Assembly: GCA_964467615.1 (NCBI GenBank) | Contig: CAYXRK010000177.1 | Coordinates: 1-10,077 of the forward strand | Reading direction: 5' to 3' | DNA from: CAYXRK01 sp964467615 | GTDB lineage: Bacteria > Hydrogenedentota > Hydrogenedentia > Hydrogenedentales > GCA-2746185 | DNA: 10,077 nt | Shown: positions 1-6,271 of the stretch, piece after piece | Numbering within the stretch: position 1 is the stretch's first letter | How the letters are laid out: every line of letters begins with the position of its first letter | Made by a program: the position numbers and the translations under genes | Notes under the pieces: model-generated | Told to the model about the DNA's origin: nothing | Databases searched by the model: none | The model's input: the letters and a program-made list of their open reading frames with translations, nothing else

Positions 1-4
1 ACCA

Positions 5-60
5 AGCACCCGATACCAGATACTCGATTCCCGATACGCGATACCCGATACCCGATACCC
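5..60. repeat. Tandem 7-bp repeat array, GATACCC type, on the 3' side of the four-helix-bundle gene
   Basis: Seven contiguous heptamers run from 12 to 60 in strict 7-bp register: GATACCA, GATACTC, GATTCCC, GATACGC, then GATACCC three times. A more degenerate unit (AGCACCC) precedes them at 5-11. The perfect units lie next to the gene and the degenerate ones lie further out. On the strand of the neighbouring gene the unit reads GGGTATC. The array ends 5 bp before the stop codon of the gene at 66-458 and may continue beyond the left edge of the window. It is the inverted counterpart of the array at 484-511. Function is not known to me; it is not a CRISPR, since there are no spacers. Confidence 0.9.
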
Positions 61-65
61 GCTGT

Positions 66-458
66 CTATTCTCGCTGCTCGATTTTCTTTCCCTCGCCTT
101 TCGACAAGGATTGATGCAGGCGGGTCAGCATTTTTCCGATGTCTTGGGCCATTTCCCACAAGGGGAGCGCCGATGTCTTATCGGTGAATCCAAGGCGCAC
201 GGCGATCGTTAGTTGAGTTTCCAATTCCGCCAGGGAACCCCTCGCGAACGACAGGTGCCTCAGGTAATCTCCACGATGCGTGCGGCCGTAGCCTTCGGCG
301 ATATTCGACGGAATCGACACGGCAGCGCGCTGAATCTGGCTCGCGAGCCCATACTGCTCGGTCTTCGGGAATTTCTCAGTCGTCCGATAGATAACTTCCA
401 CGAGATCCATCGCTTTCTGCCAGACTTCGAGTTCCCTATACGTCTGGAGTTTCGGCAT
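66..458 (-). CDS. Four-helix-bundle protein, S23/bIVP family (23S rRNA intervening-sequence-type protein)
   Basis: This 130-residue protein has the sequence hallmarks of the S23-like four-helix-bundle family: an N-terminal YRELEVWQKAMDLVEVIY helix, then FPKTEQYGLASQIQRAAVSI, then the family signature IPSNIAEGYGR and a closing ELETQL helix. Its length is typical. Relatives are found inside intervening sequences of 23S rRNA genes, as the accessory protein Avd of diversity-generating retroelements, and very often as stand-alone genes of unknown role. Pentameric nucleic-acid-binding barrels are known for Avd; whether this protein binds DNA or RNA is inference. The ATG at 456-458 follows a good ribosome site (AAGGGAAAGG on the minus strand, about 461-471). 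No rRNA, reverse transcriptase or template/variable repeat surrounds it, so it is neither an rRNA insertion nor a recognisable retroelement here. It is closely flanked on both sides by inverted heptamer arrays. It lies downstream of the signalling operon on the same strand but is probably independent of it. Confidence 0.9.
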   Translation of the reverse strand: MPKLQTYRELEVWQKAMDLVEVIYRTTEKFPKTEQYGLASQIQRAAVSIPSNIAEGYGRTHRGDYLRHLSFARGSLAELETQLTIAVRLGFTDKTSALPLWEMAQDIGKMLTRLHQSLSKGEGKKIEQRE

Positions 459-483
459 CGACCTTTCCCTTCAACGGTACTCA

Positions 484-511
484 GGGTATAGGGTGCCGGG
501 TATCGGGTTTC
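484..511. repeat. Tandem 7-bp repeat array, GGGTATC type, on the 5' side of the four-helix-bundle gene
   Basis: Four contiguous heptamers occur at 484-511: GGGTATA, GGGTGCC, GGGTATC, GGGTTTC. The unit is the reverse complement of the GATACCC array at 12-60, so the two arrays form imperfect inverted repeats bracketing the gene at 66-458. The gap from this array to the gene's start codon is 25 bp and contains its ribosome binding site, so the array may lie in the gene's promoter or leader. Confidence 0.85.
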
Positions 512-543
512 GTAATCAATCCGCTTTGGCCACGCGAAACCCG
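504..543. repeat. Inverted repeat (9-bp arms) between the operon end and the four-helix-bundle gene
   Basis: CGGGTTTCG at 504-512 is the exact reverse complement of CGAAACCCG at 535-543, with a 22-nt loop. The arms are made of the heptamer repeats themselves, so the palindrome follows from two opposed arrays meeting. As RNA it could fold 3' of the operon's last stop codon at 564, but no T-tract follows on the minus strand. It is therefore only a weak candidate for a transcription terminator. Confidence 0.5.
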
Positions 544-556
544 AAACCCGAAACCC
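535..556. repeat. Tandem 7-bp repeat, three perfect CGAAACC units
   Basis: Three perfect tandem copies of CGAAACC occupy 535-555, with one further C. Read in another phase the unit is GAAACCC, which differs from GATACCC by one base. On the minus strand it reads GGGTTTC three times, starting 7 nt after the stop codon of the double-receiver gene. It points opposite to the adjacent 484-511 array and the same way as the left array at 12-60. Confidence 0.85.
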
Positions 557-563
557 ACGCCCG

Positions 564-1742
564 TCATGCCGTGCCCTGCGGTTCAATAGGGCCGATAAAT
601 CTATGCAACTTCTCGAGAAGTTTGTCCCAGTCAATCGGTTTGACGATAAAATCCACCGCGCCTGCGTTGAGACTTTCGATCACGACGCTTTTTTCGCTGT
701 GCCCCGTCATCATTATTATGGGAATGGATGCGAACTGTTCCATCGATTTTAGGCGCTGAGTGACCTCCACGCCTCTCATGTCCGGCATCTCGACATCCAT
801 GAGAATCAGGTCGGGCAACCGTTTTCGCAGCGCGGCCAGGGCCTTCGCGCCTGATGTGGCGAACACCATGTCCATGTTGGCCCGACCAAGAAACTGACTA
901 AACAGCTTGCCCATTAACGCCTCATCGTCCACGACCAGAATTAGGGGTCGGATGCGGCCCGCCAACGCTCCGAGCGCCCGCGCCGATTCCAAGTGCGGCG
1001 CGAGTTCCTGCTTGAGGGATCCGGCCCATTGACGCATGGGTCCCACTGAATCCCGGATCGACCCGAATTGCGCGTCCACACCTTCCGCTTTCAGTTTTCC
1101 GATTTCGCGCCGAAGCGCCTCGATCTTCTTTACGTCCACCGCGCCGGCCATTTCGCCGGCGATGAGCCGGCTCGAAAACCGATCGATCGCCGCGTTCACT
1201 TCGGCCTCGGCGCGGTCCACCGAATGACTCGTCGCGATCACGTGATCGTCCGCCTCCGCGAGGCCCCGCCCCACCAGCGGCGCAATTTGGGCAACACGGC
1301 GCGCCTCGGCCCCGATTTCCCCGAGGGCCGGCGCCGCCTGGGCCGTCCTCAAATCCCGCAGGGCGTGATGCACCGACATGAGGAGACGCGGCGAATCGTA
1401 GCCGATGGGCCAAAACAGCACATAGTCGTCGTACACTTCGCTCTTGCACAGCCCGTACCCGAGTCGGACGTTATCTTTGGTACACAGAACGATCGTCCGA
1501 TGCGGTGTAGCGTGGGCGGCCGGGCACAGCCGGTATAACATCAAATAATAGCGGTCGGACTTCTCGAGCGTATCGAACGCCAGCATCAACACTTCAGGCT
1601 TGCGGCGTTCGAAGTCCGCGACCGCCTCGTCCGCGTCGGTCGACACCGTAACATCGTCAAACTCCTCCCGGAGAAGACGCGATACCAGTTCCGCGTCGGC
1701 CACCTCGTCCGTCGCGATGAGAATTCTAGCGTCCGCGCTCAT
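564..1742 (-). CDS. Double-receiver response regulator with non-canonical N-terminal receiver-like module
   Basis: This 392-residue protein has no DNA-binding or enzymatic output domain that I recognise. Residues about 5-130 look like a receiver fold with altered chemistry. The first acidic-pocket Asp is Thr11 (TDE), the position aligned with the phospho-acceptor is Ala55 (LMLAFD, with Asp57 two residues on), and the region carries a distinctive YRLCPAAHATPHRT / LCTKD / YDDYVLFWP stretch. Residues about 131-262 are charged and probably helical. Residues 266-385 are a canonical receiver: Asp272-Asp273-Glu274, phospho-acceptor Asp316 in LMDVEMPDMRG, Thr346, and Lys368 in VKPI. The chosen ATG at 1740-1742 overlaps the stop codon of the upstream EAL gene as ATGA. 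An in-frame Met further upstream would extend the protein by 39 residues that lie entirely inside the EAL gene, and this is less likely. It is the last gene of the operon. Its likely role is as a phosphate sink, adaptor or protein-interaction regulator for the relay; that is inference. Confidence 0.88.
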   Translation of the reverse strand: MSADARILIATDEVADAELVSRLLREEFDDVTVSTDADEAVADFERRKPEVLMLAFDTLEKSDRYYLMLYRLCPAAHATPHRTIVLCTKDNVRLGYGLCKSEVYDDYVLFWPIGYDSPRLLMSVHHALRDLRTAQAAPALGEIGAEARRVAQIAPLVGRGLAEADDHVIATSHSVDRAEAEVNAAIDRFSSRLIAGEMAGAVDVKKIEALRREIGKLKAEGVDAQFGSIRDSVGPMRQWAGSLKQELAPHLESARALGALAGRIRPLILVVDDEALMGKLFSQFLGRANMDMVFATSGAKALAALRKRLPDLILMDVEMPDMRGVEVTQRLKSMEQFASIPIIMMTGHSEKSVVIESLNAGAVDFIVKPIDWDKLLEKLHRFIGPIEPQGTA

Positions 1743-2956
1743 TGCGACACGATTCCCACCCGGCGGCCTTCCCACTCGGCAAGCCAAACCGGCAACGCTT
1801 CGGGCGGCATGGGTTTCGCGGCGAAATAACCCTGCGCAATGTCGCATTCGTGCGCACAAAGAAAATTCCAGTCCTCGATGTCTTCCACGCCTTCCGCGAC
1901 GGCGGTTATAGACAAGCCCCTCGCCATACCGAGGCTCGATTCAAATATGGCGTGCAGCGTTTTGTTTTCACCGGCCCGATGAACAAAAACGCGATCAATC
2001 TTGAGCTCCGTGAACGGGATGTCTCGAAGTTGGGCCAGCGAGGAATGCCCGGTCCCGAAGTCATCGATCGACAGGCCGACGTGCTTCAGGCTAAGGCGAG
2101 TGAGGATATCGAGTGCGGCGAGCGGGTCCGTCATGAGCCGGGACTCCGTCACCTCCAGAATGAGATCCGAGGGGTCGAGGCCGGTCTGGGCGATTTGGGC
2201 GAACACAAAATCCGCAAAATCGAGCCTTACGAGATTGTCCATCGAAACGTTGACCGCCACGCGCAATGGCATGCCCCCGTCTCGCCAACGTTTCGCCTGA
2301 TCCACCGCCGTCGCCAGGACCACTGAGGTGAGGTCGTCGATCAGTCCGCACTCCTCTGCGGCGCCAACGAATTGGTCCGGGTAAACGAGTCCATCTTCCG
2401 GATGCTGCCATCGCACCAACGTTTCCACGCCGGCCACTGCGCCCGTCGCAATTTCGATTTGCGGTTGGTAGAAATTCACAAGCTCCCCGCCCAGAATCGC
2501 GCGGCGAATCTCGTCCGGCGAATACGATCTCCGCGGTCCTCGATATATCTCCGCCGTGTGCGAACGCCAACGCGCCACAACCGCGCGTAGGGCTTCGAGC
2601 AGTATCGGTTTCTGCAAGTGCGCCAACACGTTCAACCCGCGGGCCCGGGCGAGCTTCGCCGCTGTATGGAGGATTCGCTCGTCCTCACCACTCAACAGCA
2701 CCAACGCGCAGGCGCAACTCCGCGTGGCGAGATATCGTATGAATTCCACGCCGTCCATTTCAGGCATATTGAGATCGAGAAAAAGTAATACTCCGCCGCC
2801 GTTTTGCTCATCCAGGCGCTCTAGCACGTCCCGTCCCGTCGAATATGTCTCTACGTGGCCCAACCCGAGGTTCGAAAGTTGCCGCGTCAGCACCTTGAGT
2901 TGGAACGGGTCGTCGTCCAGAAGCAAAATCCGATCGTGTGCGTTGCCGTTCTGCAT
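1739..2956 (-). CDS. REC-EAL response regulator, predicted c-di-GMP phosphodiesterase (RocR-like architecture)
   Basis: This 405-residue protein is predicted to hydrolyse cyclic di-GMP to pGpG under control of an N-terminal receiver. The receiver (residues about 9-130) has Asp14-16, phospho-acceptor Asp61 in FLDLNMPEMDG, Ser89 in the Thr/Ser position and Lys116 in QKP. The EAL domain (about 147-395) keeps the residues expected for an active enzyme: Gln164 (FYQP), Glu178, Asn236 (AVNVS), Glu268 (LEVTES), Asp298-Asp299 (SIDDFGTG), Lys319 and Asp321 (LKID), Glu355 (AEGVED) and Gln375 (QGYF). The EAL signature itself reads ETL, with the catalytic Glu retained. Size and layout match Pseudomonas RocR. 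The start ATG sits 3 nt after the hybrid-kinase stop and 6 nt after a strong GGAGGAG site. Its stop overlaps the next start. It is probably phosphorylated by the relay encoded upstream and lowers c-di-GMP, affecting motility or biofilm; the partner is inferred from position. Confidence 0.95.
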   Translation of the reverse strand: MQNGNAHDRILLLDDDPFQLKVLTRQLSNLGLGHVETYSTGRDVLERLDEQNGGGVLLFLDLNMPEMDGVEFIRYLATRSCACALVLLSGEDERILHTAAKLARARGLNVLAHLQKPILLEALRAVVARWRSHTAEIYRGPRRSYSPDEIRRAILGGELVNFYQPQIEIATGAVAGVETLVRWQHPEDGLVYPDQFVGAAEECGLIDDLTSVVLATAVDQAKRWRDGGMPLRVAVNVSMDNLVRLDFADFVFAQIAQTGLDPSDLILEVTESRLMTDPLAALDILTRLSLKHVGLSIDDFGTGHSSLAQLRDIPFTELKIDRVFVHRAGENKTLHAIFESSLGMARGLSITAVAEGVEDIEDWNFLCAHECDIAQGYFAAKPMPPEALPVWLAEWEGRRVGIVSQ

Positions 2957-2959
2957 GAA

Positions 2960-5755
2960 CTACTCCTCCCCGTCGTTTCGTTCGATTGCGCGCGTGACCT
3001 CGGCCAAGGCCCTCTCGAAGTCCGGCATCAAGGCCGTGATGGCAGCGCCATCGCCCGCCGTACCCGCTTCTTCCAATTTGTCGCAGCACTCACCCATCGC
3101 CAATGCCCCGACGGATCGCGAGGAAGATTTGAACCTATGCGCCACGTCCTTCACCGCCCGCCAATCGCCCGATGAAAACGCCGCGCGAAATTCCCGCGCC
3201 GCCTTTTGCGCCGATTCGAGGTAGTCGCCAAGAAACTGGGCAACAAGTTCTTGCCCGCCGCCTACCAACTTCGTAAGCACACTGATGTCCAACACCGGGA
3301 GCGCGGACGCCGTTCGCTCTGCTGTCTCTGCGTGCGAAATCGCCGACGCCGGCCGATGCCCGCCCGCCGGCATCCACCTTGCCAAGGCCTTGTTCAACTT
3401 CTCCAATTGCACCGGCTTCGTCAGGTAATCGTCCATCCCCGACGCGAGTCCCATCGTGTCCCCGCCCTTGACCACGTTCGCGGTAAGCGCGATGATGGGC
3501 AGGTGTTGGTTCGCATGCTCCTCCTGCCGAATCAAATACGAGAGTTCGTATCCGTCCATGTTCGGCATGTGCAGGTCGGTAAGCAGAAGGGCATGACGGC
3601 CCGTCTTCCAATATTCCAGGGCCTCCCTGCCGTCGCCGGCTATCTCCGCGGCATACCCAAGTTGTTGCAATTGAAGCCGGATGACCTTCTGATTGATCTC
3701 GTTGTCTTCGGCCACGAGTATGAGCCGGCCTTGGGCGGCCGCCTCTTCCACGCTCAGCGGACTTGGTTGACTGGGGGACGCCGGCGCCGAATCGGGTTTT
3801 GCGATAGGCGCGACGAGTCCCGCGGCCATTGCAACCGCCCCAAGAAAAGCGTCCCGGTGCGTCATCGCGCCATCAATGGTCACGACCCCGGGCACGGCCT
3901 CACGCGGTGCACGTCGATGACCTCGCGTGATGAGCACGTGACCCACCTGCGCGGCGCAGGCCACAAAAACCGCTTGCAACGCGGCAGGATCCACCATCGC
4001 CCTGCGCGGCTGCCCGCTGACGACAACCACGAGGCCCGTCGCGCCGCTGGCTTCGAGTTGCGCGGCTGCGGCTTCCTGTGTCGTGGCGACCGCCGCGCTC
4101 GCCCCGGCATATTCGAGATACGTCACCCAGTCGGCCGCGAGCTCGGCGTCCGGTATAGCTACGAAACAAGTCACGGACGACAAGTCCGGCGGCGGCGGCG
4201 GCGGCGAAAGGTTTTCCACCGGGGACATTGGAAGCGCCACGCTAAACGTCGATCCCCGGCCCGGTTCCGACTCCACCTCTATTGCGCCGTTCATCAGCGT
4301 GACCAGGCGCTTACAAATCGAGAGGCCCAGGCCGGAGCCTCCGAATCGCCGCGTCGTGGAACGGTCTTCCTGCGTGAACGGCGTGAACAGTTTCCCGATC
4401 ATTTCGGAGGCGATCCCAATTCCGTTGTCCTTCACGGTGAGATGCAGCATCGAAGCCGCGCCATCCCATTCCGCGCGCACCCTCACGCGGCCATCTCGGG
4501 CCTGGCCGGAAGAGAATTTTATGGCATTGCCAACGAGGTTGCTCAGGACTTGGCGCAGCCGCATCGAATCGCACAGGACCCAATCGGGAAGCGCCGGATC
4601 CGTATAGAGAAACAGTTCGACTAGTTTGCGCATGGCCAACGGCTGCAACGTATCGCAAGCCGCTTCCACAACGCGCGTCACGGGGACGGGCTCCAATTCC
4701 AATTCGAGTTTGCCCGCCTCGATCTTCGAGAAATCCAGAATATCGTCGATAACGGTGAGCAGGCTGTACGCGGATTCGCGCATTGTGTCCACGAGGTCCG
4801 TTTGATACGGCTGCAAGTTGGTCTTGCTTAACAAGTCCACGATCCCTACCACGCCGTTCATCGGTGTGCGGATTTCATGGCTCATCGTGGCCAGAAAGGC
4901 CGACTTCGCCGCGTTCGCCTGTTCGGCGATTTCCCGCGCCAAGCGGTCTTGTTCTTGCTGTTTGCGTTCCGTAATGTCTCGCCCAACGATAAGCACGCTG
5001 GTGATGCGCCCCGAGGCGTCACGGATAGCGCTGCTCTGTGACTCGATGTCGTGGACACTTCCCTTCTGGGCCACGATGCGATATTCGGTACGCTCGCCCA
5101 TGCCGGTGGCGGCCGTTTCAGCGAACGCCCGGCGGACGCGTTCCTGATCATCGAAGTGGAGGCCGCCAAAGGCGTCGGCGCCGGTTTGTAATGTCTCGGC
5201 GGCCATCAGGACGCTACACGCCGGATTGCTATAGATGCGCCTTCCTTCGGTGTCCACGAGGGTGATAAGGTCGGTAACATTCTCCGCGATTAGGCGAAAA
5301 CGGCGTTCCTCTTCTTGTAACTTTTGCTCGGCCTGCCGCCGCTGACGTTCCTGCTCGACTTCCCGAAGGGCGCGTTTCACCGACGGGACCAAACGTACAA
5401 GCCGCTGTTTAAGAACAAAATCGGCGGCGCCCAGTTTCAGACAATTCACGGCATCTTCTTCACTGAGCGTGCCGGTAACCAATATCACCGGTGTGTCCAG
5501 GTAGTTCTCTTTGACGAACTTCAACGCGGAAAATCCACTATACTGTGGTAGATTGAAGTCGCACAGGATCAGGTCGAACGAACCCTTCGACAGTGCGGCC
5601 TCAAAGTTTTCGCGCATATCCACCCGAAGGACTTCGCAGTCAAATTCGTCCGCCTCGAGCAGGCCCCGAATCAACTCGACGTCCCGTGGATTGTCGTCCA
5701 GGTGCAATATCCGGATAGGCCGTCTCGAGTTTGAGGGATTGTTCGCTTGGTCCAT
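2960..5755 (-). CDS. Hybrid sensor histidine kinase, REC-PAS-HisKA-HATPase-(pseudo-REC)-REC-HPt
   Basis: This 931-residue predicted soluble phosphorelay kinase has the following domains in order. REC1 (about 14-132) has Asp20-Asp21, phospho-acceptor Asp66, Thr94 and Lys116. A short charged coiled coil (132-152) leads to a PAS domain with PAC end (about 150-265, ending GRDITERK). HisKA has phospho-acceptor His293 in MSHEIRTPMN. The HATPase has an N box with Asn406/Asn410, DNGIGIA from 443 and GGSGLGL from 472. A run of six prolines (518-523) follows. A receiver-like domain (about 527-655) has a Val-rich strand where the Asp should be. REC (about 677-795) has Glu683-Asp684, Asp727, Thr758 and Lys780. 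The C-terminal HPt has His873 in AHRFKSSSRSVGA. No transmembrane segment is visible. The tail resembles BarA/ArcB-type tripartite kinases, but here a receiver replaces the membrane sensor. I chose the ATG at 5753-5755, 5 nt after the preceding stop and with GAGG 11 nt upstream; an in-frame GTG at 5762-5764 or a longer start inside the previous gene is possible. Confidence 0.95.
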   Translation of the reverse strand: MDQANNPSNSRRPIRILHLDDNPRDVELIRGLLEADEFDCEVLRVDMRENFEAALSKGSFDLILCDFNLPQYSGFSALKFVKENYLDTPVILVTGTLSEEDAVNCLKLGAADFVLKQRLVRLVPSVKRALREVEQERQRRQAEQKLQEEERRFRLIAENVTDLITLVDTEGRRIYSNPACSVLMAAETLQTGADAFGGLHFDDQERVRRAFAETAATGMGERTEYRIVAQKGSVHDIESQSSAIRDASGRITSVLIVGRDITERKQQEQDRLAREIAEQANAAKSAFLATMSHEIRTPMNGVVGIVDLLSKTNLQPYQTDLVDTMRESAYSLLTVIDDILDFSKIEAGKLELELEPVPVTRVVEAACDTLQPLAMRKLVELFLYTDPALPDWVLCDSMRLRQVLSNLVGNAIKFSSGQARDGRVRVRAEWDGAASMLHLTVKDNGIGIASEMIGKLFTPFTQEDRSTTRRFGGSGLGLSICKRLVTLMNGAIEVESEPGRGSTFSVALPMSPVENLSPPPPPPDLSSVTCFVAIPDAELAADWVTYLEYAGASAAVATTQEAAAAQLEASGATGLVVVVSGQPRRAMVDPAALQAVFVACAAQVGHVLITRGHRRAPREAVPGVVTIDGAMTHRDAFLGAVAMAAGLVAPIAKPDSAPASPSQPSPLSVEEAAAQGRLILVAEDNEINQKVIRLQLQQLGYAAEIAGDGREALEYWKTGRHALLLTDLHMPNMDGYELSYLIRQEEHANQHLPIIALTANVVKGGDTMGLASGMDDYLTKPVQLEKLNKALARWMPAGGHRPASAISHAETAERTASALPVLDISVLTKLVGGGQELVAQFLGDYLESAQKAAREFRAAFSSGDWRAVKDVAHRFKSSSRSVGALAMGECCDKLEEAGTAGDGAAITALMPDFERALAEVTRAIERNDGEE
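2963..2969 (-). promoter_or_regulatory. Ribosome binding site of the REC-EAL gene, embedded in the hybrid-kinase stop region
   Basis: The minus strand reads GGAGGAG six nt before the ATG. The same bases encode the last Glu codons of the upstream hybrid kinase, whose TAG ends 3 nt before the start. Termination and re-initiation can therefore happen at one place, which suggests translational coupling of the kinase and the phosphodiesterase. Confidence 0.85.
4187..4206. repeat. CGG trinucleotide tract encoding a six-proline linker
   Basis: Six perfect CGG units plus CG encode six identical CCG proline codons (residues 518-523) in the hybrid kinase, between the ATPase domain and the degenerate receiver. 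It is a domain linker. A perfect trinucleotide run can change length by slippage without shifting frame. Confidence 0.85.
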
Positions 5756-5760
5756 AGTAT

Positions 5761-6228
5761 TCACGCCCTCGTACCACCAGGCCGCTCCGCAGAGGCCGGC
5801 GGCGGCTGGTTGAATACCGCCCAAAACACCCCGACCTGCTTCACCGCCTCGACGAAATTCTGAAACTTCACCGGCTTGACCACGTAAGCGTTGACGCCCA
5901 GTTCGTAGCTGTCGAGCAAATCCTGGTCTTCGCGGGACGAGGTCATCACGACCACCGGAATGAGTTTGAGATCCGGGTCGCCCTTCATCTGCCGAAGGAC
6001 TTCCATGCCGCCCACTCTCGGCATTTTCAAATCCAGCAACACCACGATAGGTTGGCCAGTGGCGCGGCCGGCGAAGTCGCCGCGCCGATAGAGGAAGTCC
6101 AGCGCCTCCGCGCCGTCGCGCAAATGCAAGACGTCGTTCGCCAAGTTGTATTCGGCGAGCGCGTTGATCGTCAATTCCGCGTCCTTCGGGCTGTCCTCGA
6201 CAAGCAGAATACGTGGCAGTGAGTTCAT
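5761..6228 (-). CDS. Single-domain response regulator, Rcp1-like CheY-type receiver
   Basis: This 155-residue protein is a single receiver domain. The acidic pocket is Glu11-Asp12, the phospho-acceptor is Asp66 in VVLLDLKMPRVGG, and Thr96 (VMTSS) and Lys118 (VVKPV) complete the active site. The long insert before strand 3 (DFLYRRGDFAG) and the C-terminal tail FWAVFNQPPP are typical of the Rcp1 family, named from the partner of cyanobacterial phytochrome Cph1. Such proteins usually sit beside PAS/phytochrome-type kinases with a VSHDLRAPLRHI phospho-acceptor helix, which is exactly what the gene 43 nt upstream encodes. There is no output domain, so it probably shuttles phosphate or acts by protein contact. 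The next gene (hybrid kinase) starts 5 nt after its stop. The start ATG at 6226-6228 has GAGGAT 6 nt upstream. Confidence 0.95.
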   Translation of the reverse strand: MNSLPRILLVEDSPKDAELTINALAEYNLANDVLHLRDGAEALDFLYRRGDFAGRATGQPIVVLLDLKMPRVGGMEVLRQMKGDPDLKLIPVVVMTSSREDQDLLDSYELGVNAYVVKPVKFQNFVEAVKQVGVFWAVFNQPPPASAERPGGTRA

Positions 6229-6234
6229 GCGCCC

Positions 6235-6240
6235 ATCCTC
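6235..6240 (-). promoter_or_regulatory. Ribosome binding site of the Rcp1-like receiver gene
   Basis: GAGGAT on the minus strand lies 6 nt before the ATG at 6226-6228. It fixes that start, and lies in the only real intergenic space (43 nt) inside the operon. No terminator-like hairpin or promoter motif was seen in this space. Confidence 0.7.
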
Positions 6241-6271
6241 ATAGTTAGTTTCTTAGTTTGAATGGATTGTG

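Noticed and set aside
5..60. CRISPR array or telomere-like end
   Set aside because: The heptamers are directly contiguous with no spacers, and the sequence continues into a normal gene. Resemblance to telomeric repeats is only in unit length and G-richness.
66..458. Diversity-generating retroelement or rRNA intervening sequence around the four-helix-bundle gene
   Set aside because: There is no reverse transcriptase, no template/variable repeat pair and no rRNA sequence in the window. The flanks are heptamer arrays and a response-regulator gene.
504..543. Intrinsic terminator of the operon
   Set aside because: The palindrome has a 22-nt loop and no following T-run on the minus strand, and it is explained by the opposed repeat arrays. 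It is kept only as a repeat.
1743..1859. A 39-residue N-terminal extension of the double-receiver protein
   Set aside because: It would lie wholly within the EAL gene. The ATG at 1742 gives an ATGA stop-start overlap and begins directly with the receiver-like strand ARILIAT.
3206..4624. A long plus-strand open frame (472 codons) opposite the hybrid kinase
   Set aside because: It is antisense to a gene with unmistakable REC/HisKA/HPt motifs. The translation is Arg/His-rich with no domain, as expected for a shadow frame in GC-rich DNA.
6229..6271. Internal promoter or terminator in the 43-nt space after the membrane kinase
   Set aside because: Only a TTAGTTTC-like direct similarity and the ribosome site are visible; there is no hairpin or promoter boxes.
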